Assembly: GCF_947486615.1 (NCBI RefSeq) | Contig: NZ_CANKUD010000008.1 | Location: 1-64,000, forward strand | Source of the DNA: an uncultured Modestobacter sp. | Lineage (GTDB): Bacteria; Actinomycetota; Actinomycetes; Mycobacteriales; Geodermatophilaceae | Direction of reading: 5' to 3' | Length of the DNA: 64,000 nucleotides | In this document: in pieces, positions 9,532-17,559 of the stretch | Position numbering within the stretch: the stretch's first letter is position 1 | How the letters are laid out: every line of letters begins with the position of its first letter | Notes under the pieces: model-generated | Told to the model about the DNA's origin: nothing | Database searches by the model: none | Seen by the model: the letters and a program-made list of their open reading frames with translations, nothing else | Position numbers and translations under genes: made by a program

Positions 9532-10317
9532 TCAGGGCAGGGGGAACGGCTCGTCCGACGGCGCCGGGAGGTCGCCGTCCACGGTGGCGGTGACCGTCAT
9601 CCGGTCCAGCGTGGCGCGGCCGCCGAACAGCGAGAGGAAGGCGGTGTCCGCGGCGTCCCGGCCGGCACAGATCCGCACCAGGGACGACGTGGGGGCCAGC
9701 CGGGTCGCGTCGACTGTCCGCCAGACGCCGTCCACATCGGCCTCGACCACGGCGTGGAAGTCCATCGGCGACAGCCCCGGTGCGTAGACCGCGACCAGCC
9801 GGGCCGGTGTCTCGAGGGCGCGCAGCAGGGTGACGGTCAGGTGCGCATAGTCCCGGCACACGCCCTGGCCGAGCAGCAGGGTGTCCACCGCGGTGTCGAC
9901 CGAGCGGCTGGCCCCGGCGGTGTAGACCAGCCGGCGGTGCACCCAGGCGGCCACCTCGGCGACCAGCTCGGCGCGGGGGAGCGACCGGTCGAACTCCGCC
10001 GAGGCGTAGCCCTCCAGCTGGTCGGAAGGGCAGTAGCGGCTGGGCCGCACGAACTCCGCCCACTCCGCCGGCGTGACCGGCCGCGGGTCGCCCGCCGTGT
10101 CGACGTGCGCGGAGTAGCTGACCTCCGTCGTCCCGGCGGGCAGCTGCAGCCGGTGCACCCGGGCCCCGGGGACGGCGATCTCCTCCGCGGCCACCGGGTG
10201 CCCGTCGGTGAGCACGGTGAGCTGCTCGCCGGCCGGGGCCGCCACGGCGACCTGCAGCAGCGCGGTCGCCGGGACGGGGGTGGAGACGGTGAGCGAGCAG
10301 GCGACGTCGGTGCGCAT
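9532..10317 (-). CDS. transglutaminase-like protein
   Basis: This is a cytoplasmic 261-aa protein with an N-terminal bacterial transglutaminase-like beta domain and a C-terminal papain-fold transglutaminase core. The catalytic triad is visible: C154 in GVCRDYAHL, H188 in DFHAVVEAD and D203 in VDATR. Such proteins are usually annotated only as transglutaminase family, acting as proteases or amidases. ATG 10317 is preferred over an upstream in-frame start because the extra residues are arginine/alanine-rich without family similarity. The ribosome binding site is weak. A perfect palindrome lies 80-111 nt upstream, in the divergent gap shared with the SGNH hydrolase. Confidence 0.88.
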   Translation of the reverse strand: MRTDVACSLTVSTPVPATALLQVAVAAPAGEQLTVLTDGHPVAAEEIAVPGARVHRLQLPAGTTEVSYSAHVDTAGDPRPVTPAEWAEFVRPSRYCPSDQLEGYASAEFDRSLPRAELVAEVAAWVHRRLVYTAGASRSVDTAVDTLLLGQGVCRDYAHLTVTLLRALETPARLVAVYAPGLSPMDFHAVVEADVDGVWRTVDATRLAPTSSLVRICAGRDAADTAFLSLFGGRATLDRMTVTATVDGDLPAPSDEPFPLP

Positions 10318-10397
10318 GGCCGCATCCTGGCGGGCCCGTGTTACCGCCAGGTTCACCGCCGAGCCGGCAGGGGCGGGGAGTGCACGGGCGGGCACTG

Positions 10398-10428
10398 GTG
10401 CTCTGCGTGCACGGGGGACGCAGAGCAC
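10398..10428. promoter_or_regulatory. 11-bp perfect inverted repeat in a divergent promoter region
   Basis: GTGCTCTGCGT and ACGCAGAGCAC flank a 9-nt spacer, in the 167-nt gap between two divergent genes. Its location suits an operator or a shared regulatory hairpin better than a terminator. The right half-site, with one extra 5' G (GACGCAGAGCAC), recurs at 11314-11325, between the SGNH hydrolase and the next lipoprotein gene. Confidence 0.5.
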
Positions 10429-10484
10429 GGGTGTCCTGGCACCCCCGGCATCCCGGCCGAGTGGCGCATGGTGCAGTAGGGGAC

Positions 10485-11315
10485 GTGCAACCGGGCAGTG
10501 ACCGTCGGACGTGGCAGCGCTACATCGCGCTGGGGGACAGCTTCACCGAGGGGCTCAGCGACCCCGACCCGGGCACCCCGGACGCGTTCCGCGGCTGGGC
10601 CGACCGGCTGGCCGGGCACCTGGCCGCCGCGTCACCGACCGGGGAGGTCGAGTACGCCAACCTCGCCATCCGCGGCCGGCTGCTCGCCCAGGTGCTCGAG
10701 GAGCAGGTGCCGGTCGCACTGGCCGCCCGCCCCGACCTGGTCAGCCTGGTCGCCGGCGGCAACGACCTGCTGCGCCCAGGCGTCGACCCCGACCGGCTGG
10801 CCGCCGACCTGGAGACCGCCGTCCTCGCACTCCGGGAGGTCGGGGCCGACGTGCTGCTGGCCACCGGCGTCGACCCCCGGCAGACCCCGATCATCCGGCG
10901 CACCCGCGGCCGGGTCGCCGTCTTCAACGCCCACCTGTGGTCGATCGCGGCCCGGCACGGGGCGGTCGTACTCGACCAGTGGGGCGCCGCGTGGCTGCAG
11001 GACGCCCGGATGTGGGACCCGGGCGACCGCATCCACCTGACCGCCGAGGGGCACCGCCGGACGGCGCTGGCCGCGGCCGCCGCGCTCGGCATCCCGGTGG
11101 ACGGCGAGGACACCGGCTGGCGCACCCCGCTGGACCCGGCACCGCCGCGCCCCGCCCGCGAGGTGGCCGCCCAGGAGCTGGCCTGGGTGCGCGGCTTCGT
11201 GCTGCCCTGGATCGGCCGCCGGCTGCGCGGGGAGTCCTCCGGCGACGGGCGGGTGGCCAAGCACCCGGCGCCTGTTCCATTGCGCGCTACCGGATCGTCC
11301 GTTACCGATTCGTGA
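10485..11315 (+). CDS. SGNH/GDSL-family hydrolase
   Basis: This is a 276-aa esterase/lipase-type enzyme. Block I is IALGDSFTEGL with the nucleophilic serine, followed by a block III region VAGGNDLLRPG and a block V region DRIHLTAEGHRR carrying the catalytic Asp and His. No signal peptide is visible, so it is probably cytoplasmic. The substrate is unknown. I chose GTG 10485, just after a GGGGAC purine stretch, because the protein similarity begins within 20 residues of it. The C-terminal 60 residues beyond the fold are basic. Confidence 0.88.
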   Translation: MQPGSDRRTWQRYIALGDSFTEGLSDPDPGTPDAFRGWADRLAGHLAAASPTGEVEYANLAIRGRLLAQVLEEQVPVALAARPDLVSLVAGGNDLLRPGVDPDRLAADLETAVLALREVGADVLLATGVDPRQTPIIRRTRGRVAVFNAHLWSIAARHGAVVLDQWGAAWLQDARMWDPGDRIHLTAEGHRRTALAAAAALGIPVDGEDTGWRTPLDPAPPRPAREVAAQELAWVRGFVLPWIGRRLRGESSGDGRVAKHPAPVPLRATGSSVTDS

Positions 11316-11394
11316 CGCAGAGCACCGAACCGCTGGGCGGGTGAGCCCCGAAGACCAGTCGTTGCACCACTGATCCACACGACTGGGAGATCTC

Positions 11395-12090
11395 ATGAAC
11401 AGCACGCGCGTCACTCGCACCTTCGCCGCCGCCGCTGCCCTCACCGCGGTCGTCGGTCTCTCCGCCTGCAGCAGCAGTGACGGGGACACCGCCCAGGCCG
11501 CCGACAGCTCCAGCTCGAGCGCCTCCTACGGCCGCCCGGAGCCGGTGGCCACCGTGCCGGCCATCCCCGGCGGCAGCACCGCGGTCGCCCTGGACACCGG
11601 CTTCACCGACGCGCTGACCCAGCTGGGCCTCACCCCCGGCACCGTCGGCGGCGCGACCCTGGACGGCGCCACCGGCACCCTCACCTTCCCGCTCACCGGT
11701 GGCGAGGTCACGCTGTACGACCGGGAGAGCGGCTACCGCCCCTGGGTCCAGGGCACCCTCTTCCACGAGGGCAGCGGCCTGAGCCTGACCGCCGGTGACA
11801 CCACGGTCGAGCTGACCGACTTCACCATCGACCCGGGCAAGCCGGCCCGGTTGTTCGGCAACGTCTCGGTCAACGGCGAGCTCGCCGTGCCCAGCGCCCC
11901 GCTGTTCAACCTCGACGGCAGCACGCTGAACCCGCCGACCATGGAGGCCGACGGCTCGGCCGTGCTGCAGGGCACGACGGTCAAGCTCTCCGCCGAGGCC
12001 GCCGAGCTGCTCAACACGACCTTCGGCACCGACGCGCTCGCCGGCGAGTTCGTCATCGGCACCGCGACCATCACCGTCCAGACCTCCTGA
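11395..12090 (+). CDS. secreted lipoprotein, hypothetical
   Basis: This 231-aa predicted lipoprotein has an alanine-rich signal sequence and lipobox GLSAC (Cys25), followed by a serine-rich spacer (residues 26-44). The mature domain is beta-rich and of low charge, with repeated Gly/Thr/Leu strands (GTLTFPLTGGEVTLYD), suggesting an all-beta extracellular fold. I do not recognise the family. GGGAG lies about 8 nt before the ATG. It is followed by a strong terminator. Confidence 0.8.
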   Translation: MNSTRVTRTFAAAAALTAVVGLSACSSSDGDTAQAADSSSSSASYGRPEPVATVPAIPGGSTAVALDTGFTDALTQLGLTPGTVGGATLDGATGTLTFPLTGGEVTLYDRESGYRPWVQGTLFHEGSGLSLTAGDTTVELTDFTIDPGKPARLFGNVSVNGELAVPSAPLFNLDGSTLNPPTMEADGSAVLQGTTVKLSAEAAELLNTTFGTDALAGEFVIGTATITVQTS

Positions 12091-12165
12091 CGGAGGCCCC
12101 CACCGTCCCCGAGCTCGACGCGGGAGGGCAGTGGGGGACGTGAGACCCCGCCCGATGGGGCGGTT

Positions 12166-12203
12166 GCACGAGCCGACCGGCGCCTGAGCCGGTCGGCTCG
12201 TGC
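12166..12203. terminator. bidirectional terminator
   Basis: A perfect 16-bp stem (left arm 12166-12181, right arm 12188-12203) with a 6-nt loop GCCTGA lies between the convergent lipoprotein and GGDEF-EAL genes. A second short GC hairpin (CCGCCC/GGGCGG) sits just before it, near 12147-12163. Confidence 0.85.
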
Positions 12204-12208
12204 CGTTC

Positions 12209-14566
12209 TCAGCTGCGCCCGACCTCGGGCAGGTCGCCGGTGCGGGGCTGCCCCAGCCGCTGCTGGAAGGACTCCAGCCACGGGCGCAGGCCGGACAGGT
12301 CCGTCGGGTCGACGGTCATCGACCGGAGGTCGCCCAGTTCGGCCGCCTCGCGCGGCTCCGGGACGGCGGCCAGGTCCGGGGCCCCGTTGGCCGCCAGCAG
12401 CGCACGCAGCTCCAGGAACTCCTTCGACGGCCGGAAGACGCCGGGGTCGAACTCCTCGCCGGGGCCCTGGGCCTCGTCCACGTCCTCGTCCACCGGCTCG
12501 TCGGCCGGCTCGAGGAACGCGGCGGCGGAGACCGGCTCGTCGTCCGCGACCTCGGTGGGCAGGGTGAAGGCGTCCAACTGCGGGACCGCGGCGGAGCCGA
12601 CCGAGGGAGCCGGCCCCAGGAGGTCCTGCTCGGCCAGTGCCGCACCCAGGTCGAAGGGCAGCCGGCCGTGGTCCTCGTCGTCCGGGCCGGTCTGCTCCGG
12701 CGGGGTGTCGTGCTCCGGAGCGCCGACGTCGGGCAGTCCTGGGCGTCCGGGCGTGCGGTCCGACGGCGGTGCGCCGAGGTCGGTCAGGGCCGGCGGGCCG
12801 GCCAGCTCGTCCAGCTCCCGGGCCGGCAGCGGTGCCGGGCGGCCGAACGCGTAGCCCTGGGCCATCGAGCAGCCGTGCTCACGCAGCCAGCGGGCCTGCT
12901 CGCCGTCCTCGATGCCCTCGGCGATGACCTGCAGGCCCATGCCCTGCCCGAGCTGCAGCAGCCCCTGCACCAGGGCGGCGGTGGCCGGCTGGGCCACCAC
13001 GTCGGCGACGAACGAGCGGTCGATCTTGAGCGTGTGGATCGGCAGCCGGTGCAGTGCGGTGATCGCGGAGTAGCCGGTGCCGAAGTCGTCCAGCGCCAGC
13101 GTCACGCCGGACTCGGTGACCGTGTCCACGGCGTGCAGCGTGGCGTCCGCGGCGAACAGCGCGGTCGACTCGGTGATCTCCAGCTCCAGCCGCTCCGGCG
13201 CCAGGCCGGACTCGGCCAGGGCGTCGGCGACCAGCTCGCTGAAGCCGGGCTCGGCCAGGTGCCGGGCGGAGATGTTGACGTGCACGCGCAGGTCCGCGGG
13301 CCAGCCGGCGGCGTCCCAGCAGGCCTGGTGCAGCACCCACGCGCCCAGCCGGGAGGTGAGCCGGTTGTCCTCGGCCGCGGACAGGAAGGCGCCCGGCGGC
13401 AGCAGCCCGCGGGTGGGGTGCTGCCAGCGGATCAGCGCCTCGTAGCCGAGCAGGTGCTCGTCGGACAGCGCCACGATCGGTTGGTAGAACAGCCGCAGCT
13501 CGCCGGCCTCCAGCGCGTGCCGCAGATCGGTCTCCAGCTGCAGCTGGTCCACGTAGGCCTCGCCGAGCCCGCCGTCGTGCATCTCCAGACGGCCGCGGCC
13601 GCCGTTGGCCTTGGCCCGCGCCAGCGCGCTGTGCGCCTGGCGGAGCAGCGCCTCGGGCGCCAGGTCCGCGCCGAGGGTCATGCCCACGCTGGCGGACAGG
13701 GTGACCTCGCGGTCGTTGACGTGGAAGGGCTCGTCCAGCACACCGAGCAGCCTGTCGGCCAGGGTGCGCAGGCCCTCGACGTCCTCGACGTCCTCGGCCA
13801 GCACCAGGAACTCGTCGGCGCCGAAGCGCACCGCGGTGTCCTCGACCCGGGTGCTCCAGCGCAGCCGGTCGGCCACCTGGCACAGCAGCTGGTCGCCGCC
13901 CTCGTGGCCGAGGGCGTCGTTGACCGCGGTGAACCGGTCCAGGTCCAGGTGTAGCAGCCCGACCGAGGTGCCGCGCCGGCCGGCGCCGGCCAGCGCGTGC
14001 TGCAGCCGCTCGGTGAGCGCCCGGCGGTTGGGCAGCCCGGTCAGCGGGTCGGTGTACGCGCGGCGGACCAGGTCCTCCTCGACGCGCCGACGGTCGGTCA
14101 CGTCGAGCAGGGTGAGCAGCACGAACTGCGGGTCGCCGGTGCTGCGGTGCACCAGCTCCTGGGTCTGGTGCACCCAGATGCTCTCGCCGTCGGACCGCCG
14201 CAGCCGCCGCTCGCCGACCACCTGCAGCTGGGGGTCCAGCAGTGGGGTGCCGGGCAGGTGCTCGGCCGCGCGGTCCTCCAGCGGGACGTCGTCCGGGTGG
14301 GTCAGCAGGTCCAGGTGCCGGCCGACCAGCTCACCGGAGGTGCGGCCGGTGAGCTCGCACAGCGCGGGGTTGACGACCAGCATCCGGCCGCCTGGGTCGA
14401 CGACGGCCTTGGGCACGGGCGCGGAGAGGAAGAGGGCGCGGAACAGCTGGCCACGGTCGGCCAGCAGCACGTCGGCCGCACGCAGCCGTCGCCCGGCACC
14501 GTCGGCAGGCCCGGAGGCGCCCGGCGACTCGGGGGCGGAGAGTGTCACCGGGACAGGGTGGCTCAT
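12209..14566 (-). CDS. PAS-GGDEF-EAL cyclic-di-GMP protein
   Basis: This 785-aa protein handles the second messenger c-di-GMP. A PAS domain (about 35-150) precedes a diguanylate cyclase domain whose active-site loop reads GADEF instead of GGDEF. An EAL phosphodiesterase domain follows with its key elements intact: YEALIRW, DDFGTGYS, LKIDRSFV and VIAEGIE. The C-terminal 190 residues are acidic, proline-rich and probably disordered. I infer phosphodiesterase activity; the cyclase part may still bind GTP. It appears soluble, as no membrane segment is seen. ATG 14566 is preferred over a TTG seven codons upstream. Confidence 0.92.
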   Translation of the reverse strand: MSHPVPVTLSAPESPGASGPADGAGRRLRAADVLLADRGQLFRALFLSAPVPKAVVDPGGRMLVVNPALCELTGRTSGELVGRHLDLLTHPDDVPLEDRAAEHLPGTPLLDPQLQVVGERRLRRSDGESIWVHQTQELVHRSTGDPQFVLLTLLDVTDRRRVEEDLVRRAYTDPLTGLPNRRALTERLQHALAGAGRRGTSVGLLHLDLDRFTAVNDALGHEGGDQLLCQVADRLRWSTRVEDTAVRFGADEFLVLAEDVEDVEGLRTLADRLLGVLDEPFHVNDREVTLSASVGMTLGADLAPEALLRQAHSALARAKANGGRGRLEMHDGGLGEAYVDQLQLETDLRHALEAGELRLFYQPIVALSDEHLLGYEALIRWQHPTRGLLPPGAFLSAAEDNRLTSRLGAWVLHQACWDAAGWPADLRVHVNISARHLAEPGFSELVADALAESGLAPERLELEITESTALFAADATLHAVDTVTESGVTLALDDFGTGYSAITALHRLPIHTLKIDRSFVADVVAQPATAALVQGLLQLGQGMGLQVIAEGIEDGEQARWLREHGCSMAQGYAFGRPAPLPARELDELAGPPALTDLGAPPSDRTPGRPGLPDVGAPEHDTPPEQTGPDDEDHGRLPFDLGAALAEQDLLGPAPSVGSAAVPQLDAFTLPTEVADDEPVSAAAFLEPADEPVDEDVDEAQGPGEEFDPGVFRPSKEFLELRALLAANGAPDLAAVPEPREAAELGDLRSMTVDPTDLSGLRPWLESFQQRLGQPRTGDLPEVGRS

Positions 14567-14644
14567 CCGGCCCGCCCAGCCGTGCAACCCGGCCGGGTGA
14601 CACGTGTTCGTGCCGTCACGTTCAGTGACAGGGCGCCTCTCTGG

Positions 14645-15061
14645 TCACACGGTCCGCGATGCGCCACACCCGACGTAGCGGGAGCGGGGCGCGCGGCCGG
14701 CCGTCCGGTCACCGGGGCGCGAGGGCGGCGGGAAGGGCTGCGCCTCCGCGACGAGGGCGATGAGCCGGGTGATCGGCCTCCCGGCCCGGGTCAGCCGGAG
14801 CACCCGGCCGTTCTCGGTCGCCAGCTGGTGCGCGGTGCACAGTGCGCGCATCCCGCCGGCGTCGCAGAAGGTGACGTCCCCGGCGTCCAGCTGCCAGCGA
14901 CGGGCCGGGGTGGCGGCCAGGACGGCGACGGCGTCCAGCAGGTGGTGGGCGGACTCGCGGTCCAGCTCACCGGCCACCCGCACCCGCGCGCGGGCCAGGT
15001 CGACGGTGACGACGAGCGGGGGCACCGGCCGTGAGCCGATCGGCGTGGTGGAGGTGACCAC
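14645..15061 (-). CDS. STAS-domain anti-sigma factor antagonist
   Basis: This is a 138-aa STAS-fold protein of the SpoIIAA/RsbV group. The motif ELDRESAHHLLDAVAVLAA and the central GDVTFCDAGGMRALCTAH contain the region where such proteins are phosphorylated; here the usual serine position reads D-A-G, with cysteines nearby, so phosphoregulation is uncertain. The GTG start at 15061 has GGGAG 5-6 nt upstream. The last 20 residues are basic. It probably acts in partner switching with an anti-sigma kinase not present in this window. The PP2C-type phosphatase at 45.1 kb belongs to the same kind of network. Confidence 0.82.
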   Translation of the reverse strand: MVTSTTPIGSRPVPPLVVTVDLARARVRVAGELDRESAHHLLDAVAVLAATPARRWQLDAGDVTFCDAGGMRALCTAHQLATENGRVLRLTRAGRPITRLIALVAEAQPFPPPSRPGDRTAGRAPRSRYVGCGASRTV

Positions 15062-15213
15062 GGGTCTCCCGGGAGCAGAGCGCGTCCCGTGTGCCGTGCT
15101 GGGCTCGCACGGCTGGTCACGGGTGGGACGGCAGAGCTGTGCTTCCGACCCGGTTCCGACCGTATCGGCCGCCGGCCGCGACACGCCAGGGCCGGGACGG
15201 GCCGCCACGCCGG

Positions 15214-15246
15214 GGGAGAGCGCCCCGTCGAGCGGGGCGCTCTCCC
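15214..15246. terminator. terminator of the DUF427 gene
   Basis: A perfect 14-bp stem (15214-15227 with 15233-15246) encloses a 5-nt loop. It lies 9 nt past the stop codon of the minus-strand DUF427 gene. Confidence 0.8.
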
Positions 15247-15254
15247 TCGCCCGG

Positions 15255-15557
15255 TCAGGCGGCGACGGTGACGCCGGGGGAGAAGGCGACGTAGCCGGCG
15301 AAGTCGCGGCCGACGCGGTCGACCGCCGAGGGCAACAGGTCCGGGTAGCTCCAGGCGCCGTCCTCGCGGGTGCCGGCGGGCGTGACCACGTGGAAGTACT
15401 GGGCCGGCCCCTTCCACGGGCAGGTGTAGGCGGTCGGGCTCGGGGTGAGGGCGCCGTCGGTCACGGCCGACGGCGGGAAGTACCAGTTGCCCTCGATCCG
15501 GACCAGCTCCTCCTCGGGAGCCTCGGCGATGACCGTTCCGTCCACGGTGGCGCGCAT
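15255..15557 (-). CDS. DUF427 domain protein
   Basis: This is a compact 100-aa protein of the DUF427 family, recognised from VRIEGNWYFPPSAV, TAYTCPWKGPAQYFHV and DFAGYVAFSPGVTV. The family forms a small beta-tent fold of unknown biochemical role. The start at ATG 15557 is supported by AGGAGG 8 nt upstream. It is monocistronic with its own terminator and diverges from the monooxygenase gene at 15711. Confidence 0.92.
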   Translation of the reverse strand: MRATVDGTVIAEAPEEELVRIEGNWYFPPSAVTDGALTPSPTAYTCPWKGPAQYFHVVTPAGTREDGAWSYPDLLPSAVDRVGRDFAGYVAFSPGVTVAA

Positions 15558-15710
15558 GTCCAGTCCTCCTGACTCGGCGGAGCGGCGGGTGTGCCGCCCG
15601 ACACACGGCGCAACGCGCTCGGCCTCCGCCGTCATCCCGGTGGGGGACGCCGGGAACACTGCGCAGCGCACGGACGCTTCGACCAGGTGAGACGACGAGA
15701 GGTGAGTGCA

Positions 15711-16754
15711 GTGGAGAAGCGGATCGGGTTCCTGTCCTTCGGGCACTGGCAGCCCATCCCGGGGTCACAGGTGCGGACCGGCCGGGACGCGCTGGTGCAG
15801 AGCGTGGAGCTGGCGGTGGCCGCCGAGGAGCTCGGCCTGGACGGCGCCTACGTGCGGGTGCACCACTTCGCCCGGCAGCTCGCCTCCCCGTTCCCGCTGC
15901 TCACCGCCATGGCGATGCGCACGCAGCGGATCGAGCTGGGCACCGGCGTCATCGACATGCGCTACGAGAACCCGCTCTACATGGCCGAGGAGGCGGCGGC
16001 TGCCGACCTCCTCGCCGGCGAGCGGCTGCAGCTGGGCATCAGCCGCGGCTCACCGGAGACGGCGCTGCGCGGCGCGGAGGCGTTCGGCTACGTGCCGCCG
16101 GCCGACGCCGACGACGCGCAGCTGGCCCGGGAGAAGACGGCGCTGTTCCTGGCCGCGATCAGCGGTGCCACCGTCGTCGACGCCGACCCGCGGATGACCG
16201 GCGGCGCGACCGGCCGGCTCGCCGTCCAGCCCCAGTCCCCGGGGCTGCGGCAGCGCGTCTGGTGGGGGTCGGGCACCCGGCAGACCGCGGTCTGGACGGC
16301 GCAGCAGGGGATGAACCTGATGAGCTCCACGCTGCTGTCCGAGGACACCGGCGTGCCCTTCGACGAGCTGCAGGCCGAGCAGATCGCGCTCTACCGGGCC
16401 GCGTGGGCCGAGGCCGGGTGGGAGCACGAGCCGCGGGTGTCGGTCAGCCGCAGCGTCATGCCGATCACCAGCGACCTGGACCGGCAGTACTTCGGTGGCG
16501 AGCGGGGCAGCGGTGACCAGGTCGGCATCCTCGAGGGCGTGCGGGCCCGCTTCGGCAAGAGCTACGTCGGGGAGCCCGACCAGCTGGCCGAGGAGCTGGC
16601 CAAGGACGCCGCCGTCCGGGACGCCGACACCCTGCTGCTGACCGTGCCCAACATGCTGGGCGTGGAGTACAACGCCCACCTGCTGGAGACCGTCGCCCGG
16701 CACGTCGCGCCGGCCATCGGCTGGGTGCCGGCGGGGGAGCGCCCCGCGGGCTGA
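15711..16754 (+). CDS. LLM-class flavin-dependent monooxygenase
   Basis: This 347-aa TIM-barrel enzyme belongs to the bacterial luciferase-like family. Characteristic stretches are VQSVELAVAAEELGLDGAYVRVHHF, IELGTGVIDMRYENP and LGISRGSPE. Members use reduced FMN or F420; the sequence does not decide which, though the genome has fbiC. I chose the GTG at 15711 because GAGAGGTG lies at good spacing, with another GTG three codons upstream as the alternative. It converges closely (8 nt) on the GAF-ANTAR gene. Confidence 0.88.
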   Translation: MEKRIGFLSFGHWQPIPGSQVRTGRDALVQSVELAVAAEELGLDGAYVRVHHFARQLASPFPLLTAMAMRTQRIELGTGVIDMRYENPLYMAEEAAAADLLAGERLQLGISRGSPETALRGAEAFGYVPPADADDAQLAREKTALFLAAISGATVVDADPRMTGGATGRLAVQPQSPGLRQRVWWGSGTRQTAVWTAQQGMNLMSSTLLSEDTGVPFDELQAEQIALYRAAWAEAGWEHEPRVSVSRSVMPITSDLDRQYFGGERGSGDQVGILEGVRARFGKSYVGEPDQLAEELAKDAAVRDADTLLLTVPNMLGVEYNAHLLETVARHVAPAIGWVPAGERPAG

Positions 16755-16762
16755 CCGGTGCG

Positions 16763-17497
16763 TCAGTCGGTGGTCATCGTCCCGGTGCTGGTCAGCTCGT
16801 CGGCCACGTCGAAGAGCTTTCGGTTGGTGTGGGACGACGCCCGCACCAGCAGCTCGAAGGCCTGGGCCGCGGTCAGCCGGTGGCGTTCCATCAGGATGCC
16901 CTTGGCCTGCCCGATCAGGTCGCGCCGGTCCATCGCGCTGCGCAGGTTCGACTCCTGGCGCGCCGCGGAGAGCGCGATGGACGCGTGGGAGGCGAAGATC
17001 TGCCCGACCGACTCCGACTCGGCGTCGAAGGAGTGCGGCTGCCGGGCGTAGAGGTTCAGCGCCCCCAGGTTGTCGCCGTCGGTGAACAGCTGGAAGCTCA
17101 GCATGCTCCTGGCCCCCCGCCGGGCGGCCTCGGTGGCGAAGCGCGGCCAGCGGGACTCGCTGGCGAGGTCGTCCACCCGGACGGTCTGCTCCTCGCGGAG
17201 CGCGTCCAGGCACGGGCCTTCGTCGAACTCGCTCTGCAGGGAGTCGATCTCCCGGGCCAGCTCGCTGGTGGCGGCGTGCGGGTCGACGCGACGGCGGATC
17301 ACCAGGCTGACGCTGGCCATGTCGGTGCCGGGCACGGTGGCGACCGCCGCGGCGGTGATCGAGGACAGGGTGGCCTCGACGTCACCGTGCTCCTCCTGCA
17401 GGGTGCGGGCGATCCGTCCCATCACCTGGCCGAGCTCGTCGGGGGTCCGGTCCTGCTCGGCCTGCCTGGTCTCGGTGAGCTGCTGGTGGTCGGGCAT
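16763..17497 (-). CDS. GAF-ANTAR antitermination regulator
   Basis: This 244-aa cytoplasmic regulator has a GAF sensor domain (about 35-165) and a C-terminal ANTAR RNA-binding domain (about 175-235, including AKGILMERHRLTAAQAFELL). ANTAR proteins bind paired hexanucleotide-loop hairpins in nascent RNA to prevent termination. The ligand of this GAF domain is unknown. It is monocistronic, between the monooxygenase and the protease. Given the many hairpins in this window its RNA targets would be worth mapping, but none is identified here. Confidence 0.92.
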   Translation of the reverse strand: MPDHQQLTETRQAEQDRTPDELGQVMGRIARTLQEEHGDVEATLSSITAAAVATVPGTDMASVSLVIRRRVDPHAATSELAREIDSLQSEFDEGPCLDALREEQTVRVDDLASESRWPRFATEAARRGARSMLSFQLFTDGDNLGALNLYARQPHSFDAESESVGQIFASHASIALSAARQESNLRSAMDRRDLIGQAKGILMERHRLTAAQAFELLVRASSHTNRKLFDVADELTSTGTMTTD

Positions 17498-17559
17498 GCC
17501 CGGAGGGTAGCGCTCGCTGACAGGGGTGGCGGGCGGTCCGGGTCGTTCCGTCCGGTGCC

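Noticed and set aside
11314-11325. The 12-nt match to the palindrome at 10398-10428 as proof of a regulon
   Set aside because: Many 12-nt repeats are expected by chance in 64 kb of high-GC DNA, so it is kept only as a weak hint.
12200-13954. A long plus-strand open frame of over 550 codons opposite the GGDEF-EAL gene
   Set aside because: It is the antisense shadow of a gene with clear PAS/GGDEF/EAL motifs; very high GC keeps other frames open. Its translation is low-complexity Gly/Arg/Gln and has no family features.
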